From Undaria pinnatifida (Eukaryota; Sar; Phaeophyceae; Laminariales; Alariaceae), in contig JABAKD010000021.1 in the NCBI GenBank assembly GCA_012845835.1, positions 4,774,706 through 4,838,705 on the forward strand: a DNA stretch of 64,000 nucleotides. Reading direction: 5' to 3'. The notes under the pieces were generated by a model. That model ran no database searches, had not been told where the DNA came from, and worked only from the letters and a program-made list of their open reading frames with translations. The position numbers and the translations under genes were made by a program. Shown here in pieces: positions 53,315 through 64,000 of the stretch (positions are counted from its first letter, which is position 1; every line of letters starts with the position of its first letter).

Positions 53315-53719
53315 TTGGAAGATTCGGGGAAAATCCGGTTCCACGAACTGGACCATGAGTCGAAGATGCGGCTACTTAAAGCCCACTCCCACCCCTCTAA
53401 CGGTCTGGCTATGGAGCCAGGAACACTCGATAAAAACCAGACGGAAGAACCGCAGACCCTACATCAAGGAAAAAATCACCCATCAAAAACCTGCCGCGTG
53501 CCGCCGGTGTGGCGGAGGGGGGCAGAAACAGCTCTAGAACCTGCCGCATACCGCCGGTATGGAGGGGGGGGGCAGGAAAGGCTATACGGCAAACCAACCA
53601 CAAAAAAGGTACTGTGGAGAGGCGAGCCCTCGTCGATGTGGAGGAAAACACAGGCGCTAACAGAAGGGAGAAGTCATGCGAAAAAACTCCCGCGGGCCAT
53701 CGGCATGGCGGGGGGTTAG
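53315..53719 (+). CDS. Antisense ORF between pol and 3' LTR, element B
   Basis: A 134-codon plus-strand frame, opposite to pol. N-terminal MEDSGKIRFHELDHESKMRLL matches element A; the remainder is basic and Gly/Trp-rich. In a neighbouring frame the same DNA reads ACRRCGGGG and RYCGEASPRRCGG, which look like remnants of CCHC knuckles, so the true ancestral frame is uncertain. It could be an extra antisense gene of the family or a captured gag fragment of another element. I do not know a function. Confidence 0.35.
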   Translation: MEDSGKIRFHELDHESKMRLLKAHSHPSNGLAMEPGTLDKNQTEEPQTLHQGKNHPSKTCRVPPVWRRGAETALEPAAYRRYGGGGQERLYGKPTTKKVLWRGEPSSMWRKTQALTEGRSHAKKLPRAIGMAGG

Positions 53720-54179
53720 ACGAGCAAACGACAAATATCTGGGATGGAAGGTGGCAACACCTACAGCCCCGCGAGGGGGGAAAGTGTTTAGTCGAAAAAA
53801 CAAAGTAGAACAAATACCACACACAAAAAATAACAGGTGACACACAGACCCGTACATAGCCCTGTACCACGTTACGCGCCAACAGGGTACCCTGGTGGCC
53901 CCCTGGCTCTGGGCTGAGGAGGGCGTCGGCAGGGCGAAATTGAACAATGACGAAAAAGCGACAGCCCTACGCCTCAGATAGCGGCGTTTTACCGGAACAC
54001 TGGCCCGGCACTGAGCAGGGGGTTCGGCAGGACAGAAAGAAAAAAGAATGGAAAGAACCGCCCCAAAACCCGACGAAGACTCTCAGGACACTACGCACAA
54101 CCCAAAGACGAAGATTCAAACCTCATCACCCCCAAAAATGAAGAACTATCGAGAAGCGGTGGCGGCTTGAACGTCAACT

Positions 54180-54500
54180 GGCCACGGCCGCGCCTCGAGA
54201 TTCGTCCGCGTTACGTTGGGTCCCCCGAGGTAACGCACTGGCGATGTGAACTTGCAGGCACCAAGAGCCTCGTACGGCTCCCGTCGAAGTCGTGTAGCGC
54301 GCCGGGGAAAGATGAAGTTTAATCGGTCCCGGGTCGTCCAGAAAGCGGACCAGGTATACCTTGTCTTCGATAGTTCCCGCGCTGATTTTTCCAAGTCACC
54401 ATAACCGGTCGTCTCCCTTGTACCAAGAGTGGACTCCCTTAGAAAGTATTCTGCCGTGGTAGCGACGGAGCCAGTCGGTGCGGGGAACACAGGCGTAGCC
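54180..54500 (-). pseudogene. Tudor-like C-terminal module, element B
   Basis: Same pattern as in A (WYKGDDRLW, then after a TGA at 54,396-54,398 a YLVRFLDDPGPIKL-type stretch and RYTTSTGAVRGSW). The TGA at the Trp-Trp pair is shared with A. Confidence 0.5.
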
Positions 54501-54599
54501 CGGCGCTAGGAAACGTTCCCCGTTGTTGCGGAAGATCTCGCGATGTGCCCCCCGATCCGCATTTGGCCGTAGAGGCGGTGGATTTGGAGGTGCTGGTCC

Positions 54600-54850
54600 G
54601 GGCCTCCGGCCCAATAACGCAAGATGTGGGAGCAGGAGAGGTGGAGGTCCACTTCCCACTCTCAGGAAGATTCGGAGAGTCCCACCCAATGCGTCTTGTA
54701 TAGCACCGCGATGACGCCACCTCGCCCCCGTACCGACTGACGAACAGTGATCTGCTCCACCTCCCGCCGTTGGAGGGGGGTCGAAACGTCGTCTTGAGTG
54801 ACGTGGTACGGTGGGGATTTCTTGGAACAATTGTTGAGCACGCACTGCGC
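54600..54850 (-). pseudogene. Integrase-linked chromodomain, element B
   Basis: VEQITVRQSVRGRG, then AVLYKTHWVGLSESS and a stop (TGA, 54,662-54,664) where A has Trp-Glu. The helix ending HILRYWAG follows in the same frame. The domain is otherwise as in A. Confidence 0.72.
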
Positions 54851-56440
54851 CAGCCCCGCCGGTAGGTATTTAGGCATGTCCCCGCTGTCGTGGGGGTCAA
54901 CACAGGGTTTGCAGCGCTCAATGGCCACGCGCCGACGAGCGTCCGAACCGGGTAGATCGGAATGGAGATCCAAATAGAGGAGGTTGCTCCCGAGCGGCGA
55001 ACCGTCCGGGATCTCGGCGGCGGAGCAGAGACCGACGGCCAGGATCTTGTACCGGCCCGTCCAGTTAAGCGCGAGTTTGTCCTCGAGTCCTTGGCGTCGG
55101 TGTTCGCCTTCACACCCTGGCGGATGGTAGAGGCAGAATTGTACACCCATGCCCAACCACCTACAGTGAAGTTAGGTGTTGGACGCAGCGCGTCGGCGAG
55201 GGCGGAGTTTCTGCGGATAAAGCCGGAAACGGTGAGGGCGTGGTGTTCGCAGACAATGTCGTTCGCGCGCTTTTCCCAGTCGGTGGCCAAGTCGTAAAAG
55301 ACCAGGTGGTGACGGGCCAGACTCTGGTGTCCCACGACACCAGTGCGGTCGAAAATCGTCAGGGGGAGCCATGGGAGTCTGCCCGAGTGGACCTCGTGGG
55401 GCGCCAGATCCGTCGCCACGCTGACGTAATTGTTGTAAGCATTTCTACGTGGGGCAGATGCAAATATCAATCGTCTTGTCGCTCGTTGACGACCATAGCC
55501 AGCATTTGGGCCATAGTGTGGTTTACCCGCTCAATGCCCACGTTACAGTTGGGATGATAGGAGCTTGTAGCAAGCTTGTGCACACCCAACATCTGATATA
55601 CAGCTTGTGAAGGCTTGGAGCAGACCTGCAGTCCGTTGTCCAAGAGTATGGTGCGCGGGAACCCCCACAAGGGGGTGTATTGGTTTACTAGGATATTGGC
55701 TGTACCCTCCTCTCGAATTCAGCGGCAGTGACGGGGAACATGTCGGCCCGACGACTGAAGCGATCGGTGAACAGCAGGATGTAGGTGTTGTCTCGTCGTG
55801 TGACCGGAAGGGAGCCGAAGTAGTCAAAACTGACGGCGACACCTGGACCTTCAGGTAGAGGCATTGTGATGATAGGCCAGCGGAAAGTCAGCCGTGAGGT
55901 TTTCCGCGCTTGGCACCTCAAGCAGTGGCGGGGCCACCACCGGGTGTACACATTCACGCCAATCCACAGATAAAACCGCTCCAGCATGCGCAACGTGCGC
56001 GTGGTACCAAGGTGACAAGAGACCGTCGAGTGACAAGCTTGCATGATCCAAGGGCGCATAAGCAAGGGAACGTAGATGCGAACTGGCTCGTCGTTTAGCA
56101 AGCAAGCAGCATTCCCCACAGAGTTGGGTTTGTCAGAGCTTGTTGGCGGCAGTGTCGGGTTACGGACGAGTAGGACGATGTCGTCTTTGGTTATCTGTAG
56201 TCGACCTTCACCCGCCATCTCCTTGATGTCTGAGAGGGATGGGCTCTTGTGCGAGGGGTAGCACGCCAACAAGTCGGGCGGCAGGACCGATGGCAGGCCG
56301 ATAGAGACGTAACGCACCATGGCGTGGTACGTCGGCTCAGTGTGCTACTCTCGCTTCCAATCGGCATGCGAACAACGCGCGACGGAATCAGCAAACCGCA
56401 ACTCAGCAGCGTCGCCGAGGGCGTCCGACCTTGTATGTGC
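54850..56440 (-). pseudogene. Integrase, element B
   Basis: HHCC residues lie in QACHSTVSCHLGTTRTLRML and HCLRCQARKT, Asp 1 in FDYFGSLP, Asp 2 in LLDNGLQV, Glu in GIERVNHTM, and a later GRYKILAVG stretch replaces the GPY motif. The lesions match A: a -1 shift near 55,710, TGA at 55,467-55,469, and a -1 shift near 55,440. An additional stop lies near 56,345. Confidence 0.85.
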
Positions 56441-57800
56441 AGTCGGCGTGTCACCAAGAGAAGGCGTGAGCCGTGAGAGAGGAGTTCCCATATAGGCTCT
56501 GCGTGGTCGCGGTCGGACGGTAGTGGCACCGTGCGGACCGGCGAGTCGGCAAGAATAGGCGTTGCGACGGCGGGCGGAGCCGGCCGCGGCCGTGGGACTC
56601 GCGGCGGGGTCGTACCTCGTCTAGAAGATGGCCGAGGGGCCCCGCCGGGCCCGAATCCATAATCCACAGCGGGGGTGCATTACCCGTTTCTGTCGCTGTT
56701 CATCAGCGCGTCGTCGACGACGGAGGGGCTGGAGTGCTAAGCATGGCGGAGACGGACACAGTCGAACCGGTGGTCGCGGCGGGGGCCGTCTCCTGTGTAG
56801 AATTCCGGGATAGGTAAGTCGGCTGTGCGATGGGCGTCGCTGCAGCCAGGGCTTCTGCGGAGCCCGTGCCGCCCTCGATGGGTATGGCAAAAACCGAAGC
56901 GAAAACAGTGTCAGCGGCAGGCGAAATTCACCCGCGGCCGATACACCCTTCGGTAGTGGCGATCGAGGCAGAAACACGAGCGACGAATCTCTCCAGGGAA
57001 GCAGAAACGCCGTCAATCCTCATACGTGGCTCGTGTGTGCAAAAATCGTGAAATGCGGTAGAGGTGAAAGGGAGCCCACCCAAGGGAGCATGTTCAGTGT
57101 GGGGCACGAGCCCACCCAAGACAGTGCTTTCGGTGAGGGGTTCGAGTCCATCCAACGCAGTTCTTTCGGTGTGGAGCACGAGCCCACCCAAGACAGTGCT
57201 TTCGGCGAGGGGCGTCAGTTCACCCAAACCGACCCCTGGGATCGGCGAGGAGGGAGCGTGCAGCCCGCGGGTCCGTAAGAGGTAGATACTGCTATCTACA
57301 ACGGTGTTGGGGCTTGTCGACCCCACGGGGTTGAAGTTTGTCAAGCCACTGCGGTCGTACTCCGGAGCAGGCTTTGGAAAACGGGCCGGAAAAATTGGTG
57401 ATGCCGTTGGCGCTGCTTTTGCGGTACTCGAGTGTGCAATCGGCGGTGACGAACTCAAGCTACCACTTGACTCGTGCATTGAGGGTCCCCACTTTGCCAA
57501 TGCTCTCAAGTGTCTTGTGGCCGAAGAATATGCGGAACGTCGTTCCCCACAGTACCCTCGGAGGCATTTGGAATCCCAAACAATGCTGCCAGTCCCCAAA
57601 TCTAGAGGAGTCTAGTGCCTCTCTGAATCGAGCGTTGCCCGACTGATATAATCGATTTTCATAGTGAGCGAAACGTCGTCCAGCATCACAGTACCCTCAT
57701 CGAAACACAGGCAAAAACCATGGGCCGTGTTCTGACAGCGCAAGGTCAGGGCCGGCGCCAGAAGCTATCTCCAAACCTCCACGGCTTTTAATTGGCCAAG
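56440..57800 (-). other. Pol linker region of element B with 39-bp repeats
   Basis: Pro/Ser/Arg-rich and conserved with A. The 13-residue GGLxPxxxSTxLG repeats are at 57,064-57,240. No protease motif is identified. Confidence 0.5.
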
Positions 57801-57879
57801 GCGCCCGAGAAATAGGTCAGAAACGACGAAGGGGAAGCTTTGCGAGCGCTGGCCGCTGTTAACGGCCCAGCCGCGGCGC

Positions 57880-58440
57880 GGACGAGACTTTTTGGTTCTT
57901 GCAGTCGCAGTGCAGGTGCGGAACCGACTAAGGGAGGCCGGGTGCGCCGATCCGGTCTCATTGTCGCGAATAGCTTCGCGAACGGCAGAAAGTGCCTCAC
58001 CGAGCAAGGTTTTCCTCTCCCCTGGCATGGTTTGTTGGCTCTGGGACCATCCACCCGGAGATCAATGCCCCACACTGAGTCCAGAGGGCTGGATTTATCC
58101 AGAAGCTTGTTGTCAGAGCTCAAACGGTGATTTTTTTATGTCTGGATTCTGCGTGGATTTGTCGTAGGTGCCAGATAACAGGGCGTTTTGCTTCTCCCTG
58201 TCCCCAACACCGGATTCAAAGTTGCGCACGCGTCGACCGATGCGCTTGCGTGTGCTTGGACTAAGCGACGACATGATGAGCCCCATTGCTCGATGGTCTT
58301 GGAAAGGCCTGGTCTTTCCGGCCGTCATGTACTGCTCCGCACAAGAATATGGCACGTCGTCCACGGCAAACGACGAAGGGGACCACGGTGGAAAATAGGA
58401 TGGTGCAGCCAGAATAACAACACTTTGTCTGTGGAATATT
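57880..58440 (-). pseudogene. NADAR (YbiA/DUF1768-like) domain of element B
   Basis: Read across three minus-strand frames: DDVPYSCAEQYMTAGK (E-Q-Y-M, closer to the family pattern than in A), RKRIGRRVRNFE, LLDKSSPLDSVWGIDL, and TLLGEALSAVREAIRDN at the C-terminus. Frame changes lie near 58,115 and near the W-x-G-K segment (about 58,015). Position in the element is the same as in A. Together the copies show that the domain belongs to the family and was not a chance insertion into one copy. Confidence 0.8.
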
Positions 58441-58479
58441 CAGGAGAAGGGTCAAAAGCCGTGTTGGAATTTGGGCCTG

Positions 58480-59110
58480 CAATGTCCCCGTCCGGGAACA
58501 CCAGGCCTCGGGAGCACGACGCGAATCCGAACCCGTGGTTTCTCGCCTCGGGTTTTCCTTTGCTCGTTGGCGGAAAAGCGCGAAAATCCGCTCTAACTGG
58601 GCCCAAGAAATGGCAAAAACCGACGGTGCCAACCCGTCGGTAGCCTCGTAGGACATTTGTTGGTCCGCAATGTCCCCTCCTGGGAACACCAGTCCTCGGC
58701 TCTTTGGACCTGTAGTGTCCCCTTGCGGAAGCACCAGGCTCCGGGAGCAAGATGTGAGTCCGAACCCGGAGTGTCTCGATTCGGGTCCTCCTCACTCGCT
58801 GGCGGAAAATCGTGAGAAGCGGCCCTCGCTGTACCCGAAAAAGAATCCAACACCGACGGTGCCAACCCGTCGGTAGCTGCGCTGGACAGTTGGGTCTGCA
58901 ATGTCCCCGTCTGGGAACACCAGTCCTCGGCTCTTTGGGCCTGTAGTGTCCCCCTCAGGAACACCAGGCCTCGGGAGCACGACGCGAGTCCGAACCCGCG
59001 GTTTCCTGCGTCGTGGCCTCTTCGCTCTTTGTCTTATAATCGCAAGAAAACTGCTCTAGCTGCGACCGAAGGGGCAGAGGCTCTGAGCTGTTTCTGCTTG
59101 ACGAGAGGCA
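58480..59110 (-). repeat. 231-bp tandem repeats, element B
   Basis: 'tcctcggctctttgg.cct' at 58,693 and 58,924, 231 bp apart, with a third related unit near 58,500. Same position and period as in A. Confidence 0.85.
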
Positions 59111-59139
59111 TGATTCTTCCGTACCTTTACGGGAATAGC

Positions 59140-60430
59140 GTCCAGCTGATCAGGCTGGAGGCCGTGGCATCACCATTGGCCCGCCGCGCAGTGCCGTATC
59201 TTCTCTCTGTGCCACTGGGGCAGACGTAGCCTGACATACGTGGGTTACCGTGTTAAAAGACGAAGCAGGGCTCGTAGACCCTGTGGGCGTCTTCTGGAGC
59301 GGGGCTTGGGCAAGTGGCAATAATGCTTTACCCGGGGAGGCTCTTTTCCGTTGTGCCTCTTGGAGAAGAGAGACGAGGTAGCTGATATTGTCGACTCCTC
59401 CTTGATAGACAAAAAACAGAGCGCCCGCTATTGTCGCGAGCAAACACCGGATCGAGCCTCGCAAAATATTTCGGTGTTTTAGTGTTGGCCTTCCCACACC
59501 TCAAAACTGATCGCCATCTCGTGTCAGAAAAAGTGTTTGAGGGTCGACCGTCCCACACCTCAAACCGACCGCCACCGCCTGGTCAGGGAGAGGGGGGGAT
59601 GAATACGTTCGCGTAAAAAGGCGACGCACCATCACCGCAGCTATATTGCTGCGCGACGCGTACCTGGGGGGGAGCACGCAAAGCGCCGGCTCCCGTGCCA
59701 TGGTTGATGGGGGCGGCGTTTGGAGCGCGTACCCCCGATGCCGAGTTTATGCCGCGGTTGAGGGAAACGGCGCTGGAAGCGCGGTTCCCGTCGCCGAGCT
59801 CAGACCATGACCGAGGGGAATGTCGCTGGAAGCGCGCGTTCTCGCCATCGAAAACAAAAACACCTGGCTGGAGGAAACCACGCTCGAAGCGCTAGTTCCC
59901 GCCGCCGGTACTACGCCGTGAGAATCATCCGCAGACGGCGTAGGAGTCCGTGGGCTCTTGACAGGGGCAATCTGTGCTGCGTTACTGGACAGGCTAGCAA
60001 CAGAAAACGAGCATCTTCTGAAACCAAAAGAGGTGCCCCCGACAGTGTTGTCGACGGTGCCGTACCGCAGTCGAGCTGTCGATTACCGGTACGGAATGTG
60101 CCAGGCTGGCGCGCGTGAGTATTTCCGCACGGGTTATGGGCGGCTCCAAAGCGAATTCGAGGAGCAGGAGCGGGGGCAGAAGAGGCGGGCAATCGCGGGA
60201 TACCACCATGGTGATCCGACGTGTATGTGGTATCGTTGTGACAGTTTTTTTGGCCCTGATCCTGGTGGTACCCTCGCGATTGACCTGAAAGATGGCGACG
60301 ATTTTCCTTGTGGTTGGTCGGGCGAGAGGATTTGTTGTCTCGGCGGTAGCAGACCATGCGTGTTTGTCAACGTCGACGCCAAGTTGGCCAAGTTTAAGGT
60401 TCAAGGAGCCACTTGCAGTAATGAAACGAT
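59140..60430 (-). other. Gag-NADAR spacer of element B
   Basis: A colinear match to A's spacer. A frame continuing from the knuckle is open for about 135 codons (60,404 to 59,994). No enzyme motif is visible. Confidence 0.5.
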
Positions 60431-60434
60431 GCCT

Positions 60435-60476
60435 ACAATGCTTGAAGGAATGGTTGACTTTGTGGCAGTTGAGGCA
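60435..60476 (-). pseudogene. Gag zinc knuckle, element B (intact motif)
   Basis: CLNCHKVNHSFKHC on the minus strand, a perfect C-X2-C-X4-H-X4-C knuckle. The surrounding gag is frame-broken, so it is labelled as part of a pseudogene. Confidence 0.85.
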
Positions 60477-60559
60477 AAGCCCCCGGTTTTCTTGGAGGGC
60501 ATCAGCGCGATGTGAAATGAGGCCGATCCAAAGGGGAGGGTTGTCTGTGTCTTAACCGA

Positions 60560-62623
60560 GGCATTAACGGCGAAAACCTCTGCATAATGATGCTCTTCAA
60601 GTGGCCAGCAATTCGATGTGTGGTAAAGCCAAGGGTCGTATGAATCATCGATGGGCATGACAGTTGAATGACGGCTCGATCCCGTCTGCCACGAAAGCGA
60701 CTGGGACGGCACTCGGCCCTGGCCGCGCCAATGATCGGCGGGCCGGGGCCCCGACGGGGCGGTGCCCGCGCTCGGGTCGAAGAAACAGGGAGAGAAAAAA
60801 AATGTTTCACCGTTGACGGCACGTGGCTTATTATGCGCTTAGCCACTAAAACGCCCGCCACATAGCATCCAACGAGGGATATGGCCGCGGGTCCGTTGCC
60901 TTCGAACCAGGGTACAACGCAGGCAGGAGAGCCGGAAATTGCTCATTCGCCGCCACCCGAACCACCTCCAACACCACATCCGCCCCGGAGGCAAAACACG
61001 CTCACTCAACGTAGCGGTCGACACAAGTACGCGAAACTCCCGACTGAATCAGACAAAGGCGTGCCGTTACACATTCCAAAAGTATGCAACTTCGTGTAAC
61101 CCCCGTCCGTGTGAACCCCGATGAAGTGCGTCATCAGCAGACGCAGCAGGAGGGTGAAAGCCTGAGGCCCAGATGCTCCTCCTGCCGTAGCTCTTCACAC
61201 CTCTTGCCTGCTACCACGGCCACCTCGCTGTGGTCGTCCGTTCTCGAGAACGAAGACGAGCGGGAGGAGGGTGACGAGCCGTCCCACGCTGGACATTCCT
61301 CTCGCGCCATTCCTCCGCCCTCCTTTGCCTCCGCCAGAGCTGCGGCCACTGCCCTGGTTGTTGGACCAAAGTTGCCGCCTCGGCGGCGCCCTAAGCCACA
61401 CCCCCGTTCCTCCGCCCTCCGTTGCCTCCGCCAGTGCTGCGGCCAACCGCCCCGGTTGTTGGACCAAAGTGGCCCCCTCGGCGGCGCCCTCAGCCACACC
61501 AGCACCTGATGCGCCTCCCCCGCCTCCACCATCGCTGTCACCCCCGCGGCGGTGGTGGTGGTCGCCACCCCCACCATTTTTGCTGCCACCCCCACGGTTG
61601 CGGTCCCCGCGGTCGCGACTGTCGCTGCGTCGCTGTTTCCCCCGGTTGCGTGCCGCCAACTCTTCCTCCGGAGTTCGGCCAGAAGACGGGGTCGGGGGTC
61701 TCGTCGTGGGACATCACCAGGACCTTGACGAGGACAAGGGTCGGGGCGGCTCTCGTCTGTCCGGCATAGCGCGTACAATCCATGCGAGTCCAGGCCGCTT
61801 CCACTGAAAAGGCGTCGACTTGCCACGACGCCGGCCTCTCTGACGTGAGGAGGGCGGAGGCCGTTTCCACCACCGCGGTCGCCAATGCTGGGGAGAACTC
61901 TACCCTCGGTGCAGACGCCATGCACGCGACACTGCCCTTGAAAAAGGCGGCGTCCCCGGGTCGTGGTCGCTGGGATGCGACACCCTGCGGGCGCGTTGAA
62001 GGCGTGGGGGCCGCGGTAGTTCCTGCCGCAGTGACGCAGCTCATTGAATAAGGGCTTGTTGCGCCCTCTCCACTACCGGGGACGCCTCCCGCGCAACGGT
62101 CTTCGTCTGCTCGATATCTCCGGCAAAACGACGTCGGCGTACTTCACGCCGGAGAATCATCTGGTTGGCGTCGTCGAGCGCCCGTTGGGCCCGCGCCGCC
62201 GCATATGCCAAGTCCAAGGGGCCGGCATGGGCGCCCAGGTCCCGGAAGCCCTGCGGGTGGCGCTCTGCCGAGCACGGAGAGCCCAGGTGGCGGCCGTGGT
62301 GCCCCGTCGAGAGCGGAGGGGGCAGCTGGTGGCGCTCCCCCGGGGCTGGCGAGAGCTGGCGTCGAGATACCCCCGAGCCCGATGGAGGTTGGTCCGTCTT
62401 CTTCTCTGCGCGAACCGGTGAGTCAACCCTCTGGGTTGGTGGGTCCGGGCGGTGGTATGGTGGTTCGTCTTCTGTCTCGTCACCAAAACCCGCCTACGGT
62501 GATTACCCCAGTCTCGAGTCGCGGGATCTCGAGCGAGCTCTTCCTGTCTCGTGGGCATCCAGGTTGGGGCGCGTGGAAGACCTCAGCCTGCCCCAAGTAG
62601 TCCGCTTCCTCACTAGTAGACAT
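60560..62623 (-). pseudogene. gag of element B
   Basis: Start at ATG 62,623 (MSTSEEAD...). The first frame stops at 62,480-62,482, the position equivalent to A. Later frames show the RGG-rich region (about 61,480-61,660; RDSRDRGDRNRGGG, longer than in A through a Gly-rich insertion and a duplicated AEGATLVQQPGRL-type segment) and the capsid-like part (about 61,100-61,200). Gag lengths of A and B differ mainly in this repeat-rich region. Confidence 0.7.
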
Positions 62624-62879
62624 GTTGTTGTTTGTTGTCTGTAGGGAGGGCAGCGGAAGGAGGGGGTGTGGGGCAAGGTGTCGGGATGGGAACGACGCGT
62701 AAAGAAGATATGGAGGCAGATTTATTGTTGTGGTGTCCCTGTTGCAAGTGGCGGTGTATCTGTATTTCAGCAAACAGCAAGATATGGGCTTCGACTCTGT
62801 CCAGTAACAGTGATGGTGGCAGCCACGCCAACTAGCCGTATAAAAGGAAGACAGTGGTAAGAAGGGTACCATCTACCAA

Positions 62880-64000
62880 AACCGCAACATAAGAGCAGCG
62901 CCCAGTCTGACCGTAGGGTATACGGGTAACGCCCGCACGAACCACAGTAAAAACGGCCAAATATGGGCAGCACTGACCCTAACCGCAGAGCAGGGGGTGC
63001 AATACACTAAAGGTACGTCGGCACCCATCGCACTTAAACAGGCAGCATTTAACCGGGGTAGCACAGGAAAGTGTCGCCTAAAACGCCCACGCGCATCGCA
63101 CCAAAACAGGCAGTATTTAACCCATGCACAGTGTAAGGGAGCAGCACAGCGAAGGGTCGACTAACACGTCGACGCTCATCGCACAAAAACAGGCAGCATT
63201 TACCCTAGGTGCCGTGTAGGGGGTAGCACAGTAAAGGTTCGCCCAGCACGCCAACGCTCATCGCACCAAAATTGGCTTCATCTATCCCATGCACAGTGTA
63301 GGGGGGCAGCACAGGAAAGGGTCGCCTGACACGTCGACGCTCATCGCACCAAAATAGGCAGCATTTAACCTAGGTTCAGTGTACAGTGAAGGGTCGCCCA
63401 ACAGGAGTGTAGGGGGTGGTAGCACAGTAGAGGATCGTGCTGCCAAGCGTATAAAAAACGGGCAGCATCTACCCCAACTGTAGTGTAGAGGGGGGGTAGC
63501 AAAGTAGAGGATCGTGCCGCCAACCGTATGAAAAACGGGCAGTTGAAAAACGGGCAGCATCTGCCCCAACAGTAGGGTAGGGGGGGAGGGGTAGCACAGT
63601 ATATCGTTGTACATGTGCCAACCAGAGGACAAGGTCAGTACCACGCCCGAACAAGGTAGTTTCCCTACCGACTGCACTATAGAGGGAAGGTCGCACCTAC
63701 AGTAGTGCTGCTCGCTGCATTGCCGTTGCTGTGTCCATAGGTAACGACAATACCAACCGCACGAAGATGGGCAGTATAACCCCCGAACAAGGTAGTTTTC
63801 CCACCGTCCGCACCATCGGGGGACGATCGCGCCTACAGTAGTGCTCATTGCTGTAGTATCGCTGCTGTGTTAACAGGTAACGGCAATTCCAGCCGCACCA
63901 AGACGGGTAGTATAGCGTCTGAACAAGGCAGCTCCCCCACCGACCGCACTACAGAAGGACGGTCGAGCCTGCAGTTGTGTTGATTGCAGCAGTATTGCTC
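62880..64000 (-). repeat. Leader repeats of element B
   Basis: About five 84-bp-type units (63,040-63,400), then GGGCAGCAT-type shorter repeats (63,440-63,600) and unique leader sequence to the window edge. The array is shorter than in A. Confidence 0.8.

Larger units (their letters stand above)
53013..64000 (-). mobile_element. Second NADAR-carrying, RT-less LTR retrotransposon (element B), 5' end outside window
   Basis: Same domain order and orientation as element A. The 3' LTR is 53,013-53,281. The 5' leader runs past the window end, so its 5' LTR is not seen. Its LTR has many more differences from A's LTRs than those have from each other, so B is an older insertion or a different subfamily. 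No RT/RNase H is visible here either. Confidence 0.88.

Overview
The window looks like eukaryotic nuclear DNA made almost entirely of transposable elements, their fragments and simple repeats. I see no operon, rRNA gene, intact tRNA gene or CRISPR array, and only one open frame that might be a host gene. The Ty3/gypsy-type polyproteins and the LINE reverse transcriptase resemble families I associate with brown algae and other stramenopiles. A phaeophyte-like genome is therefore my best inference, not something the sequence proves.

Layout. 1-2.8 kb: a minus-strand Ty3-type element reduced to gag, zinc knuckle, protease and a C-terminal tail, with most of RT, RNase H and integrase deleted. 2.8-12 kb: unrecognised sequence, a LINE 3' fragment, a 333-bp tandem repeat interrupted by a SINE, and a miniature LTR element (TRIM-like) containing a tRNA-like sequence. 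12-16 kb: 'GR' cassettes, conserved modules separated by long poly(G) spacers. 16-24 kb: tRNA-derived SINEs, microsatellites, a large head-to-head LINE inverted repeat and a 450-bp tandem duplication. 24-28.5 kb: SINEs and small repeats. 28.6-32.9 kb: a long inverted repeat around an open frame for a membrane-type protein. 33-38.8 kb: more GR cassettes, a 500-N gap and a second TRIM-like copy in opposite orientation.

39.6-64 kb holds two copies of one unusual LTR retrotransposon in the same (minus) orientation. Copy A (39,624-52,888) is complete from LTR to LTR. It has 269-bp TG...CA LTRs differing at 3 positions, a 4-bp target-site duplication (CTCA), a primer-binding site next to the 5' LTR, and TATA and AATAAA signals in the LTR. 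Copy B (53,013 onward) runs off the window. Both encode Gag with an RGG-rich region and a CCHC knuckle, then a NADAR/YbiA-like domain (N-glycosidase / ADP-ribosyl-guanosine hydrolase superfamily), then integrase, a chromodomain and a Tudor-like tail. I find no reverse transcriptase in either copy.

The copies share several stops and frameshifts at identical positions. The simplest reading is a non-autonomous but mobile lineage, moved in trans, that carries a NADAR domain. That is the most unusual system in the window.
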